From assembly GCF_013042245.1 (NCBI RefSeq), contig NZ_JABDQL010000025.1, positions 62,001 to 126,000 of the forward strand: 64,000 nucleotides of DNA, in the 5' to 3' direction. The notes under the pieces were generated by a model that saw only the letters and a program-made list of their open reading frames with translations, was not told the DNA's origin and made no database searches. The translations under genes and the position numbers were made by a program. The first letter of the stretch is position 1; every line of letters starts with the position of its first letter. The DNA is from Winogradskyella sp. Lineage in GTDB: Bacteria; Bacteroidota; Bacteroidia; Flavobacteriales; Flavobacteriaceae. This document shows, piece after piece, positions 26,545 through 37,400 of this stretch.

Positions 26545-27543
26545 TTAAACTAGGTAAAAGAAAGTAAATACAAATACCCAAACTAAATCTACAAAGTGCC
26601 AGTACAATCCAACTTTTTCAACCATTTCATAACTTCCTCTTCTCTCATAACTTCCAAGGACAACATTGAAAAATATGATGATGTTAATTACAACACCTGA
26701 GAATACATGAAAACCGTGAAAACCTGTAATAAAGAAGAAAAAATCAGCGAATAATGACGTACCATACTCGTTAACTACAAGATTTGCACCTTTAACAACT
26801 AACTTTCCATTTTCTTTTATTTGCTTTAGAGATTCTTCTCTAGATAATACTGTTTTTTCACCTTCTTCATTAATGAGCTGGCTACGTACTAATATGTTTG
26901 AATTTGCAGCTAAACCCGAATAAATTTCACTTACAGTATAATCTGGCAACGGTGCTTCATCAACAAACCACAAACCATTTTTACGCTCATGTTCTGTTCG
27001 TGCTGAAGCCTCAGTTACAGCAAAGTCATCTATTGATATGCGTTTAAATTTTTCTTCCCCATCTACAGTGACATATTCCCCAAACTGAAGAATATTGCCT
27101 CCTTTTGTTTGTACAGCACCATAATCTCCCTGTATAAATGTCGCCCATTCCCAAGCCTGAGAACCAACAAATATAGCTCCACCGATGATGGTTAAAAACA
27201 TATATAAGGTTACTTTAGCTTTATTCATGTGATGACCAGCATCTACCGCTAATACCATTGTCACAGAAGACATGATAAGAATAAACGTCATAAAAGCTAC
27301 ATAAATCATAGGATAGTTCCCATGAAAAAAAGGAACGTGCGTAAACACTTCGTCGGCAATTGGCCACTCTCCAATAAACTTAAATCTTGAAAAACCATAA
27401 GCTGCTAAAAAACCTGAAAATGTTAAAGCATCTGAAACAATGAAAAACCACATCATTAGTTTCCCATAACTTGAGCCCATTGGTCTATTACCACCGCCCC
27501 AAGTTTTGCCTTCTGTACCAGTATTTGCTACTGTAGTATCCAT
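26545..27543 (-). CDS. cytochrome c oxidase subunit III (with large soluble insertion)
   Basis: The 332-residue protein is a heme-copper oxidase subunit III. Membrane helices occur at about 28-50, 72-98, 107-128, 260-285 and 305-330, and the conserved FFITGFHGFHVFSGV and final YWHFVDLVWVFVFTFFYLV blocks are present. Between the third and fourth helices is a hydrophilic insertion of about 120 residues (about 135-255) rich in E, K and N; this insertion is absent from typical subunit III and should face the periplasm or cytoplasm as an extra domain. It follows a second, shorter subunit III-type gene by 35 bp. Confidence 0.92.
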   Translation of the reverse strand: MDTTVANTGTEGKTWGGGNRPMGSSYGKLMMWFFIVSDALTFSGFLAAYGFSRFKFIGEWPIADEVFTHVPFFHGNYPMIYVAFMTFILIMSSVTMVLAVDAGHHMNKAKVTLYMFLTIIGGAIFVGSQAWEWATFIQGDYGAVQTKGGNILQFGEYVTVDGEEKFKRISIDDFAVTEASARTEHERKNGLWFVDEAPLPDYTVSEIYSGLAANSNILVRSQLINEEGEKTVLSREESLKQIKENGKLVVKGANLVVNEYGTSLFADFFFFITGFHGFHVFSGVVINIIIFFNVVLGSYERRGSYEMVEKVGLYWHFVDLVWVFVFTFFYLV

Positions 27544-27578
27544 ATAACGTATTTAATTTTAAGATGTGACAAAAATAA

Positions 27579-28169
27579 TCAAATTATGTATCTAAAAAAA
27601 TATAAAAATAAAAAGAGACATACCCATAAAATGTCTACAAAATGCCAGAAATGTGCTGCCAATTCTATACCTAACATATTCTCTGGGGAATATTTTTGTT
27701 TCAAATGCTGATAAATAACAACTAATAAACTAATAAGAGCGCCGATTACGTGTGCGATGTGCACAACCGCAATAACATAAATAAAGGAAATAGTCACATT
27801 ACTTGTTGGTCCTGTAAAGTTATAACCTTGAGCAATAAACTGGGAAAATCCTTGAAATTGATTCAAAATAAAGAAGACACCTAGAGCGAAAGTCACTAGC
27901 AAAAACATTGTCGTCTGGCTTCTATTATTCTGTATCATGGCGCGTTTGGCCAAAATCATAGTTATACTACTGATTATAATTACAAAAACTGAGATTAAAA
28001 AAGGTTGAGGCAACTCAAACTCATTTAACCAATCCTCACGCTTTCTACTCACTATAAATGCACTGGTTAAAGCAGCAAAGGTCATTATCAATGAGCCAAT
28101 AGCAAACCAAAGCATCATTTTCTTGGACCGTATTTGTTTTTCTTCCTGTGTTCCTTCTGTTAAATCCAT
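27579..28169 (-). CDS. cytochrome c oxidase subunit III family protein (short)
   Basis: The 196-residue protein has five membrane helices and the subunit III ending AAHFWHFVDILWVCLFLFLYFF, together with IAVVHIAHVIGALISL near residue 135. It is a short, five-helix subunit III type, distinct from the longer one encoded just downstream. Two subunit III-type genes in a row are common in Flavobacteriaceae; whether both are in one oxidase is not known. It starts 1 bp after the heme O synthase stop, which shows co-transcription. Confidence 0.92.
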   Translation of the reverse strand: MDLTEGTQEEKQIRSKKMMLWFAIGSLIMTFAALTSAFIVSRKREDWLNEFELPQPFLISVFVIIISSITMILAKRAMIQNNRSQTTMFLLVTFALGVFFILNQFQGFSQFIAQGYNFTGPTSNVTISFIYVIAVVHIAHVIGALISLLVVIYQHLKQKYSPENMLGIELAAHFWHFVDILWVCLFLFLYFFRYII

Positions 28170-28170
28170 A

Positions 28171-29064
28171 TTAACTTAAAAATTTATCAGCTACAAAAAC
28201 TATTTGTAATAATGTGATATATAAAACGCTAGAGAGCATTAGCTGTTTTGCTGCTTTTGTTGTTCTTAATTTAAATAATTGTAAAGCATAGTAAAGCATA
28301 ACCATACCCAATAAGAAAACAATAATTGCTCCTACGATAGACAATTTTAAATCTCCTGTAAAACCAAATACTGGTATTATCGAGGCTATAATTGTCCAAA
28401 TGCTATACATAATGATTTGCACAGCGGTTCCTTTATCTGGTTTTCCTGAAGGTAGCATAAAAAAGCCTCCTTTTTTATAATCTTCGTGTAAAAACCAGCC
28501 AATAGCCCAAAAATGAGGAAACTGCCAAAAAAACTGAATCGCAAATAAAGTTCCTGGCTCAATACCAAAACCATTTCTTGCAGCTACCCAACCTAGCATA
28601 AAAGGTATGGCTCCTGGTATAGCTCCAACAAAAACTGCTATAGGCGTTTTCGTCTTTAATGGTGTGTAGATACAAGTATAAATAAATATGGAAATTGCAC
28701 CATACATTGCCGTTTTAGGGTTGATGATATACAACGTTGCTACGCCAGCAAGTGTAAATAATACAGCTATAATAAAAGCGGTATTTACAGACATTCGTCC
28801 CGCGGGTATAGGTCTGTTTTTGGTGCGATCCATCAAAGCATCTAAATCTTTCTCAATAATTTGATTATAAGCATTAGAAGCCCCAACCATAAAGTAACCT
28901 CCAAAAGCGAGGAGTATTACAGTGGTGATATCAATAGATTCTGCTCCCAGAAAATAACCTGCAATAGATGAAAACACCACACTTAGGGACAAACCCATTT
29001 TAGTGATTTCCTTAAAATCTATCCAAATAGAAGCGGGAGAAACTGTTGTTTTAATCGTACTCAA
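28171..29064 (-). CDS. ctaB: protoheme IX farnesyltransferase (heme O synthase)
   Basis: This UbiA-family membrane enzyme adds a farnesyl group to protoheme IX to make heme O, the precursor of heme A for the oxidase. The best start is TTG at 29064 (297 residues), because the 21 upstream codons contain a consensus promoter that would otherwise be coding. The first prenyl-diphosphate motif NAYNQIIEKDLDALMDRT (NxxxDxxxD) is at about residues 64-81, and the second conserved motif HFWAIGWFLHEDYKKGG lies further on. Nine or so membrane helices. It heads the operon of subunits III and IV. Confidence 0.93.
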   Translation of the reverse strand: MSTIKTTVSPASIWIDFKEITKMGLSLSVVFSSIAGYFLGAESIDITTVILLAFGGYFMVGASNAYNQIIEKDLDALMDRTKNRPIPAGRMSVNTAFIIAVLFTLAGVATLYIINPKTAMYGAISIFIYTCIYTPLKTKTPIAVFVGAIPGAIPFMLGWVAARNGFGIEPGTLFAIQFFWQFPHFWAIGWFLHEDYKKGGFFMLPSGKPDKGTAVQIIMYSIWTIIASIIPVFGFTGDLKLSIVGAIIVFLLGMVMLYYALQLFKLRTTKAAKQLMLSSVLYITLLQIVFVADKFLS

Positions 29065-29085
29065 TACTATAAAATTATGCGAATG

Positions 29086-29116
29086 CAAAGATAACTTGAA
29101 AATTGCTTTTGGACAA
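29086..29116 (-). promoter_or_regulatory. consensus promoter of the ctaB-coxIII operon
   Basis: On the minus strand TTG (29116-29114), a 20-base spacer and TATCTTTG (29093-29086) match the Bacteroidota consensus TTG-N17..23-TAnnTTTG. Transcription would start near 29080, about 16 bases ahead of the TTG start codon of ctaB. Confidence 0.7.
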
Positions 29117-29216
29117 CGTAAAAGCATAGTTATTAACTAAACTTAAATGTTTTATGTAAGAATACATAATTTTGAACAACTCATTAGTCTTTAAACACAA
29201 CAATAACAATCAACAC

Positions 29217-29351
29217 ATGAAACAATTATTAATTTTTCTATTAGTATTTATGACTTCAATTGGCTTTGCACAATCAAGATTTGATAGTGTAGAAATAAAG
29301 AACGGTACCAATCGCCAATCAATTTTTACCATAGCCAAACTGAAGATTTAA
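29217..29351 (+). pseudogene. 5' fragment of an exported protein gene, fused to a remB-like remnant
   Basis: An ATG at 29217 begins a good signal peptide (MKQLLIFLLVFMTSIGFAQ) and about ten more codons that look genuine. From about 29292 the DNA instead reads, on the opposite strand, as the tail of the remB-like remnant, and the frame closes at 29351 after 44 codons. The rest of the gene is gone, presumably by a deletion whose join lies near 29292. Identity of the lost protein is unknown. Confidence 0.55.
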
Positions 29352-29768
29352 AAACTTAGCAGATGTATATGACAAATAGGCTTCCGCAACTGGGTAATCG
29401 TAACTATCATCCTTAAATCGCTTTCCAATTCCTCGTCTGGGAATAATTGCTGGGTCTGGACCAAAGCCTTTTAAGCGATCTACATACTCATTAAAATATT
29501 GAGCAAAACGCCCTTACATTCATAAAAAGAGGTCGTGAAATTAAGACGTTTTCCAAGTCCTGCTTGGATAAAACACCTCTCGTATTATTATATATGTAGA
29601 ACCACCTTCAGAATCACTACCTCTGCCTGTAAATCTAATATTGGATCTATGATAAACCTGTAATCTTTCCATTGGACTTGCACTAAATGTTCATTCCAAA
29701 GTTAACGGCCAGTCCAAGTTTGGGTGTCTGTTGCTAGGCTTTCTTTTTCTGCGTTAATATTATATGAA
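29292..29768 (-). pseudogene. remB: decayed gliding-motility gene, remB-like (middle part only)
   Basis: Pieces of one protein can be read in shifting frames on the minus strand: YNINAEKESLATDTQTWTGR, stop (TAA at 29704-29702), LWNEHLV, KDYRFIIDPILDLQ, frameshift, GRGSDSEGGSTY, NNTRGV, frameshift, QAGLGKRLNFTTSFYE, frameshift, RFAQYFNEYVDRLKGFG, DPAIIPRRGIGKRF, DDSYDYPVAEAYLSYT, LQFGYGKN, frameshift, IGDWYRSL. The order and wording agree with what I recall of RemB, an outer-membrane gliding protein. Both ends are missing. In Flavobacterium johnsoniae remB lies a few genes from sprA, as here. The assignment is from memory of the family. Confidence 0.65.
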
Positions 29769-29785
29769 AGTCACAATAAGCATAC

Positions 29786-29826
29786 CAAAAAAAAATCCCG
29801 TCCAATTAATTTTGAACGGGATTTTT
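29786..29826 (-). terminator. intrinsic terminator after tonB
   Basis: An 11-bp stem AAAAATCCCGT (29791-29801) / ACGGGATTTTT (29816-29826) is followed on the minus strand by nine or so T. It lies 20 bp past the tonB stop. Confidence 0.88.
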
Positions 29827-29845
29827 AAAATATAAATGTTCTTTT

Positions 29846-30571
29846 TTAGTCTTGTACTTGAAATACAATTGGTAAACCATAAGGTACTGTTACTGCTTGT
29901 CCTCTTTGTCTACCTGGTTTCATTTTAGGTAGTAATCCTATAACACGTTTTGCTTCTTTCTCTAATCCTGGATGCGGAGCTCTAGCATAAATGTTAGTTA
30001 CATTTCCGCTTCTGTCTACTTTAAATCCTACACTTATACGTTGTCTTCCTGACAAACCTAAATCACCTGCTAAATCTGTATTAAACTTTTTATTAACAAA
30101 CTTTGCGATTTTTTCAGACATGCATTTTTTCTTGGCATTATTTCCTTTTTGTTTTTCGCAACCTGGAAATACTGGTACGTTTTCGATAACAGCAAAAGGG
30201 ACTTCTAAAATTTCCTCTACCTCTTCTACTTCAACATCCTCAACTTCAACAATTTCTGCATCTTGCTCTGTTTCTGTAGATTCTATTACAGTTTCTTCAA
30301 CTTCCTCTTCATCTTCAACCACTTCAATAACTTCTGGTGCTGGTGGTGGTGGTGGCGGTGGTGGCGGTGGCGTTACTAATTGTTCAGTAATCGGCACTTC
30401 TTCTTCTAACTCGTCATCTAGGTTTAAACCATCTAGTGCGATATCACTCTTGTCATACGTTTTGTAATTAATCGCTAAATTAGTTACAAGCAACATCAGT
30501 ACTAGACCAACAGCAAAGTAAATTGAGCTGTTACGTCTAACATCTGATTGTGGATTCTTTTTAGGTTCCAT
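29846..30571 (-). CDS. TonB-family energy transducer
   Basis: The 241-residue protein has an N-terminal cytoplasmic tail, one membrane helix (about 15-35), a proline run (ten prolines near residues 68-77) followed by a Glu/Val-rich periplasmic linker (about 80-125), and a C-terminal TonB domain (about 150-241) with ISVGFKVDRSGNVTNI and the ending LPIVFQV. TonB passes the energy of the inner membrane proton gradient to outer membrane receptors. The PVFPGCEKQKGNNAKKKC segment before the domain is typical for Bacteroidota TonB. It has no neighbouring ExbB/ExbD genes. It follows the vanZ-like gene by 61 bp. Confidence 0.93.
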   Translation of the reverse strand: MEPKKNPQSDVRRNSSIYFAVGLVLMLLVTNLAINYKTYDKSDIALDGLNLDDELEEEVPITEQLVTPPPPPPPPPPAPEVIEVVEDEEEVEETVIESTETEQDAEIVEVEDVEVEEVEEILEVPFAVIENVPVFPGCEKQKGNNAKKKCMSEKIAKFVNKKFNTDLAGDLGLSGRQRISVGFKVDRSGNVTNIYARAPHPGLEKEAKRVIGLLPKMKPGRQRGQAVTVPYGLPIVFQVQD

Positions 30572-30632
30572 AATTTTTTTGTTCTAAGTTGCTAATTTAA
30601 TTAATAAATTATTAAAAAAACAAGGTATAATA

Positions 30633-31004
30633 TTATTTTAACTTAAGATTTTTATAATAAAACACAATAATCGTACCAACAGCTACACCAATACAATTGG
30701 CTAACAAATCTAAATTATCATATTCTCGGAGCGGATTTAAAATTTCTTGAATGATCTCTAAGATAACACCGAAAGTTAATGTTGTTGTAAAACTTATAAG
30801 AATTGCTTTTTTATATTTTGCTTTTAAAGCAAAAAAACCCCAGACTAATGCCAACAGTACGTAAGCACCAAAATGAAAGATTTTATCTTGAAACTCAAGA
30901 TATTCTTTTACTAAAAGCTTTTCAGGATTTGCTAATGTAATATACAACAGAAAAAGCGTGTAGCCTATTGCAGTAAAAAGATAAAACTGACGCTTTTTAA
31001 GCAC
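30633..31004 (-). CDS. VanZ-like membrane protein
   Basis: The 123-residue protein has four membrane helices (about 8-24, 42-60, 67-85, 100-117) and the family pattern [20 protein letters not shown] plus [11 protein letters not shown] near residue 85. VanZ was named for teicoplanin tolerance, but this short family is widespread and its role in Bacteroidota is unknown; there is no van cluster here, so resistance should not be inferred. Translation appears to begin at a GTG (31004) that overlaps the end of gcvH by 8 bases, which suggests coupling. Confidence 0.85.
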   Translation of the reverse strand: MLKKRQFYLFTAIGYTLFLLYITLANPEKLLVKEYLEFQDKIFHFGAYVLLALVWGFFALKAKYKKAILISFTTTLTFGVILEIIQEILNPLREYDNLDLLANCIGVAVGTIIVFYYKNLKLK

Positions 31005-31377
31005 CTACTAAGGCTTTGTAATCTTCCGCGGACATTAAATCTGCTAATTGACTTTCATCTGAAAACTTAATCTTAATCATCCAGCCAGCACCATAAGGGT
31101 CTGTATTTACAGATTCAGGTTCGTCTTCAAGTGCTTCATTAAATTCAATAATTTCTCCACTTAAGGGTAAAAATAAATCAGAAACCGTTTTAACAGCTTC
31201 GACTGTTCCAAAAACCTCCTCAGCCTCTAGGGTTTCGTCAAGAGTTTCGACTTCGACATAAACGATATCCCCAAGTTCACCTTGGGCAAAATCTGTAATA
31301 CCTACCGTTGCCGTATCACCTTCTACCTTGACCCATTCGTGGTCTTTAGTATATTTTAAATCTGCAGGAATATTCAT
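30997..31377 (-). CDS. gcvH: glycine cleavage system H protein
   Basis: GcvH carries the aminomethyl group on a lipoyl arm between the P, T and L proteins of glycine cleavage. The 126-residue protein has the family start [19 protein letters not shown], the [17 protein letters not shown] strand pair, and the lipoylated lysine in [13 protein letters not shown] near residue 64. Length is standard. No other gcv genes are nearby. It has its own consensus promoter in the 58-bp gap after sprA. Confidence 0.97.
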   Translation of the reverse strand: MNIPADLKYTKDHEWVKVEGDTATVGITDFAQGELGDIVYVEVETLDETLEAEEVFGTVEAVKTVSDLFLPLSGEIIEFNEALEDEPESVNTDPYGAGWMIKIKFSDESQLADLMSAEDYKALVGA

Positions 31378-31402
31378 AGTGCGCTAAATTTTAAATGCTG
31401 AG

Positions 31403-31433
31403 CAAATGTAATTTTTTAAAAGCCGATTTTCAA
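31403..31433 (-). promoter_or_regulatory. consensus promoter of gcvH-vanZ
   Basis: TTG (31433-31431), a 20-base spacer and TACATTTG (31410-31403) on the minus strand fit the Bacteroidota consensus. It lies in the 58-bp gap between sprA and gcvH, so gcvH need not depend on the sprA transcript. Confidence 0.7.
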
Positions 31434-31435
31434 AA

Positions 31436-34400
31436 TTAATTTCCAAAATTATAACGTAAAGTAAATCCTGACCTAACAGATGTTTGTGGGAATGATGTAG
31501 AAATTGCAAAATCTGAAAACGAATAATCAAAGAAGAATATTCCTGTAATGTTTCTATTCAAGTCGTATTGCGCATTAAGTTTAGCGCCCCAAATGGTTTG
31601 GCCTGCTGTTATTTGATTGTTTTCTAAATCTAAATATCTAATAATAGTTAAGTTATCTCTCACGTTGGCATCTAGTGTAATATTAAGGTCACTATTTACA
31701 TTTCCATTTCTATTACCGCTTAATTTTTTAAAGAGTCTTACATTTTTAATTCTATAACCCAATCCTAAAGTATATTCTTTACTCTGCTCCTCGGTCATTA
31801 AATTATTATCAAAGCTTAATAATAAAAGACGACTTGTTCTCATCTCTGCAGTAACTTGTAAGGAGTTTTTCATTGTGGCCTCTATGCGAAATAATGGACT
31901 AAAAGATTCTTCTAAATTAATACTGCTAAATAATTTTTCTGATTTATAATTACCTCCTTGATCTATAACATCTTGATTTTGACTCTCAAATTCAACACCT
32001 GGTTGAAATAAACTTGGGTCATAATCTAAGTTAGTTCTAAACTGATTGATGCTATAGGTAGAACGGTACCCGTGTTGCAGCGAAAAACGCTTAAAGTTTT
32101 TTCTAAACCAAGGTAGTTTCATTAATCCAGTATACTTTAATTGCCAGTTAGGAATAGGAATATCTCTAAATGCTCCTAAACTTACACTCTCTGGATTAGA
32201 GCCATGATATGCTGATAAAAAGGCTGGTAATAATACTTTTTGACTGTTTTTACCATAACCTTCAGGAAAGCCCTCAGTATCTAAATTATCTGTATTATTA
32301 ATATCAACTCCATCTTGTAAAGCTAATCTACGAGCAATTATTATTCTATTTGCTTTAAAATCATCAAAAGTTGCGGATTGGTTGGCATCACTTTTTCCAA
32401 ATGCAGTACCAATCAAAGATGTAGTTATATTAAAATTACCAAAAGAGTTTGGGGTTAAACTTCTGTAATCTAAAACACCATCTGTACCTAATTCTCCCTG
32501 GGCATCTAAAAAGTCTTCAACCCTAAAGTTTTCAGTAAAGTTTTCTTGATAATTTCGTGACCCTATTAAATCAATTTTTAAATCACGCATAGGCTCTAAT
32601 GCCGCTGTAAAATCTAAACGTGTATCTGTATTCTCTGTATATTGCTGGTTGAACTCTGGAAAAAGTGTTAACCACCCATTTCGTGCTACGGTTTGCCTAA
32701 TATCTCTTTGGCTACCAAATGTGTAACCCAATGTAGGCTTGAGTGTTCCAATAAATCCTGGTGTATTGATATAACCTGGTAAAAACGTTCCGTTGTTTTC
32801 AACGTAATTAACGTTAATACGCTTTACCATAGTCAGAATATCTAAAAATGTATTTCCAATTTTTCTACCTGCGCTTTTCTTTTTAGGTGAACTATTTTGT
32901 CGTGTATTGTTTCTTGTGCTTCCTGAAGTTCTTCTAGATCTATTTCGGTTAGGCGTATTGGCTTTTTTTATACCTAATTCTTTATACAACGCCTCCATAT
33001 TCAAGGTTGTATTTAGCGTATGCGCGTTGGAGTTTTGTATGGTATTCCCTAAGTTAAACGTACCCTGTAAATCACCGTTGTTATCACGCTGCTCAAAATT
33101 AAGGTTAATGTCAGAACCCTTTTGCCATTGAAAATTACTATTGTAAGTATATGTTGACTGTAAGAAACTTAAAATTGGAATTTTATCAAACGGTAAGTTG
33201 TAATTAACTAAAAGTTGCTGGTTTTGAATATTTGGATCACCAAAATCGAAGAATCCATCCCAAACATCCAACTCTGGGTCTTGACGTCCATTTAATCTAT
33301 CATCTATAAAATAATTACGGACAATATTATTGTTGTTTGCCGTATAATTAATACTTAAATTATCACTAAGGTTGTAATTGATTGCATACTGAAAATCAAA
33401 AGTGTAGTTACGTCTAAATACTTCTTCAATACCAATATTATTTCCTGCAAGTGCGACTTCTCTAAATTTCTGACTATTAAAATCTCTATTAATATCTGTA
33501 TTTATTGAAAAGTTTGTTGGCAATAGATTAAGATTAAAATCCTTAAAAATCTTCCAATATTTTCCTGTAAAAAGGGAATCATTCTTTTTAAATGGCTCTA
33601 TCTTTTTAGGTTGAAACGTATGCGTATAGTTGGCACCAACTCTAATATTTTGTTGTAAGGAACGCTCAATTTCAAAATCGCGACGCTGAATCTTGTTATT
33701 AGAGTAATTTAATGTAAAATTCTCAATATCGTAAAAACGAGCTGGCTTGTCTCCTGTTCGTTGTTTTTTGACGCCTATAAAATTAATACTTCGCCTTTTG
33801 GTATAAGTTTCAGATTGACGCTCTATTTCTTCAGCTTCAGCCGAAGACTCAGCTGCATTAATACGAGACTCTAAAGTTAAATCGTTGTAAAACGCATCAA
33901 ACTGTGGTTTAATTGTTTCTTCAGCTTGCGAGTAACTCAATGGTAAATTAATACCCCACTTTTTTGGTAATAACTGTCCTAGTTTTACATTGGTAATAAC
34001 ATCGTAACCAATGACGTCTTCTCGGCTTCGCTCGTTAGGACTTTGCTCTATACCTCCAAAACCAACTGTACTTCGATTACCTGAAGCACTTATTGTTGCA
34101 AAATCTGCAAGATTAGTATCCATGGCCATAATAGCTGCCCAACCGCCTTCATTTTCTAAGTCAGACATACGTAACTCATTAAACCAGACCTCGCCACAAG
34201 CTGATGTTCTATTTTTACCAGAGTGCTTTAAACCCACCATTAGCACCCTAACATTACCAAAGTTTGGATTTCCTTTTATGGCAACACGCGTATTTTCTAT
34301 TCCAAATGTACCGTTTCCATCCTCATCTTCTGGAAATTCTAAGGCGGGTGTCTCACTCAACTCACCATCAATAACATCATAATATGTTGGGTTCTCGTTT

Positions 34401-37400
34401 GCTAGGGTTTGATTGGAAATCCCTCTAGATTTTATTTCCTGCAAAAACTCTAAAGGAATATTTATTTCATTGTCTTCTGGCCAAATAGTACGTTCTAATG
34501 ATACCGCATCTGTAATTAATTCGCTGTTCTTAAGTGGAATTTCTACTTGGTAGAAATTTTCTGTAAAATCGTTACCTAATCTAATAAATGCCACTAGCTC
34601 GTCATCTTCTAAACTTTGATTTTCTTGAGGTTGTGCATGTAAGAACATTCTTAGTTTTTTATACTGCCGCATGTCTAAGTTAACATTCTTGAAAACGCCT
34701 TGGGAGTCTGTATCTACTAAATCACAGGCTTCTAAAACTAATGATTGCTCATTTTGACGAACAACATTATTATTGTTATTTAATTCTTCACGTCTTACAC
34801 CTGGCGGAATCACATAGTTGCCATCATTTTCTTGAATACCTATAATTGCAACATTAAACTCTGCGTCGGGACTATCATTGGTAGTGTCTGTATCCAAATC
34901 TTGAGTAAAACGTCTCCAATCACTACGTACCAAATCTAAACTAGCAAAACGCATAACCGTATTTTGGGTAAACTCGGTTAAATACAGCCTTGCAAAACGT
35001 ACCGAACGAATGTCTGTAATACCACCTACAGCATTTGTTGGCTCTGAAATAGGAAGTCTAAACTGATACCAGGTGACATCTCTGGTTGAGCCATTTGGCA
35101 ATGTAACAGAAGCTACTTTTACATCATTAATTCTAGGGTTATTAGCATTAAGAGTGTTTGGAGTTATATCTACTTCATATTCAAAATAACTATCTATGGT
35201 GTTCATCGTGTTGTCACGATTAATATCTTCTACATCTGGTTGTGTTGTGTTTCCTCTGTTGGTTTGAGAAAATTCTTCAGGAGTATTGCCTTCAAAACCA
35301 TTGTACTGGCGGTAACGCTCAAAAATATTACCATCAGTATTTAAAAAGTATCTGTAGTTATCTAATGATGGATCAGGTCCATAATCCCCACCAAATGGCT
35401 GGCCCAAACCTGTTAAAGTATCTAAAAATCCCTGCTCTTCTGCATCATCATAGCCATCGTAACCAACATCTTGATTGATTCGTTCTTGTCCTGTAGTGCC
35501 AAACGTATAAATCAATGACTGATTTTGTGGTACAGCATAAGGTGTTTGCAAGTTTATATTTTGAAGAAAATCAATATTTCCATCTTCTGGCAAACCGTTT
35601 TCAAACTGTTTTTTTCCATCTTTTAAAACGTCTTCAGAAATATTACCAAGGTTAACAGTTAACTTACCTCCTTGATTTGTTGAGTCATCTAAAAATGGAT
35701 CCTGTACCCAAAACTCAATATATTCTACATTGGCTTGTTCAAAATCTGTCGTTGTGATTTGTCTTGTAATTCCTGCCCAACTGTCATTGGGGTTTAAAGG
35801 TTGGTTATTTGATGCAGATGGGTCAAAGTTATAAGGGCCACGTTCAGTTGGATAGTACACTAAGTCTAGTGTATTAATTACTGCTTGCTGCCCTTGTATC
35901 AAATCTATTTCAGGAAAAATTTCACGAATAAAAACACGTCGTGTGTATAAGTCAGAAACATCTTCGTCTGTAATTTCACTTGGTCGTTGCGGTCCGTAGA
36001 ATATAGGGTCAATGGTATACCAATTTAAAAACGCACGATCAAAACCATTTTGAATTCCTGGGTCATCCTCATTTCCTTGCGCGTAAACACGACCAAGGTT
36101 TCGAGGCCTACTTGAAAGGCTCCAAACTAACGGTGATAATAAATCTATATTACCTTGTGTCCCTTCAAAATCGTCTATGTATGCAGTTGCTTCGCCATTA
36201 AAATCAGTTCCTTTTGGTGCTCCTGGAGCGAGATAAGCAAACTCTCCTCTAATAGAAAAATTTGAAGGTGCATCTGTATCTATATTTGGAAGCTTGTTGA
36301 CAAGCCTTGTTAAGAACGGTACTTCGGTAGCATAATTTCCATTCATGCCAAAGATTGTATTATTGATTGGCTCCGAGTCAAAATTAGCTTTTTGGGTTAT
36401 TGGGCGTTCATTTAAATTTAAAAGTGTAGCACCCAATAAAAAGTCTTCATTAAATTGATGCTCAACATTTACACCTGTAAATCGTCTTGTTTGTTGACCA
36501 AATAATGCATTGTTTTCTACATCTACATTTATAGGTGTATTTGACGCTTTTAGTGACTCGTCTAAAATTTCAACACGGGCTGCAGGATAATTGACAACGT
36601 AATCTATACCTTCAACCAATAACTGTCCGTTTGCTGTAACTCTTACCGAACCTCTTGCTGCATTAAATGGAATAGGTATTCCGCCACTCCCACTACTTTT
36701 AAATCGTCCTTTGATTTGAAATTTATTTTTCTCAGCAGCATCTAACGCTTGTGTCTTGGTACTCTTATACAATAAATCGTAGACGTACTTTTCTTGATTG
36801 GGGTTATATGTTGCTGTGTTTTCATAATCTTCTGTCAGATCATTTGGATCATCCAAAACATCGAATAAATAATTACCAAAAGGCTGAACCTTAGTGAAAA
36901 TAATTTTACCGTTTTGAACCAATACGGTTTGACCTGGTACAAAATCAAAAAAACCGTCACCGCCTTCTTGCGGATCGCCATTAAAGTTTAATCGGTCTAG
37001 ATGAAATAAGCGTATGAGTGCTGTATCCTCAATTTCAGAATCATCACCTGATATAAATGTGTTATTATCGTAGAGCTGTGCAAAAGGTACAGGCACACCG
37101 TTAACTTCAGCTGGCGTAATATAGTTTAAGGGCGATGCTTCTGTATAGAATATGTTTAACCTAAAATCTTCTTGAGACAGTTGAAAAGCACCAGTATCAT
37201 AGATATTCTTCATCATTAAATCCCAAATAGGCTCTTCAACAGCCGTTATAGCACTCTTTAACATTTTGAGTATTAAGCTCTGATTGTTTACTATTTGATT
37301 TCCATTAGTACCATCTACAACATTTGTTGCATCGACACCATCATTAGCAAACTCACCTACTTGAAATACTTCTCCCCCAACTGTATATTGAAACGCTACG

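Noticed and set aside
30633..31004. Antibiotic-resistance gene because of the VanZ family name
   Set aside because: Short VanZ-like proteins are widespread and there is no van gene cluster; the gene is coupled to gcvH.
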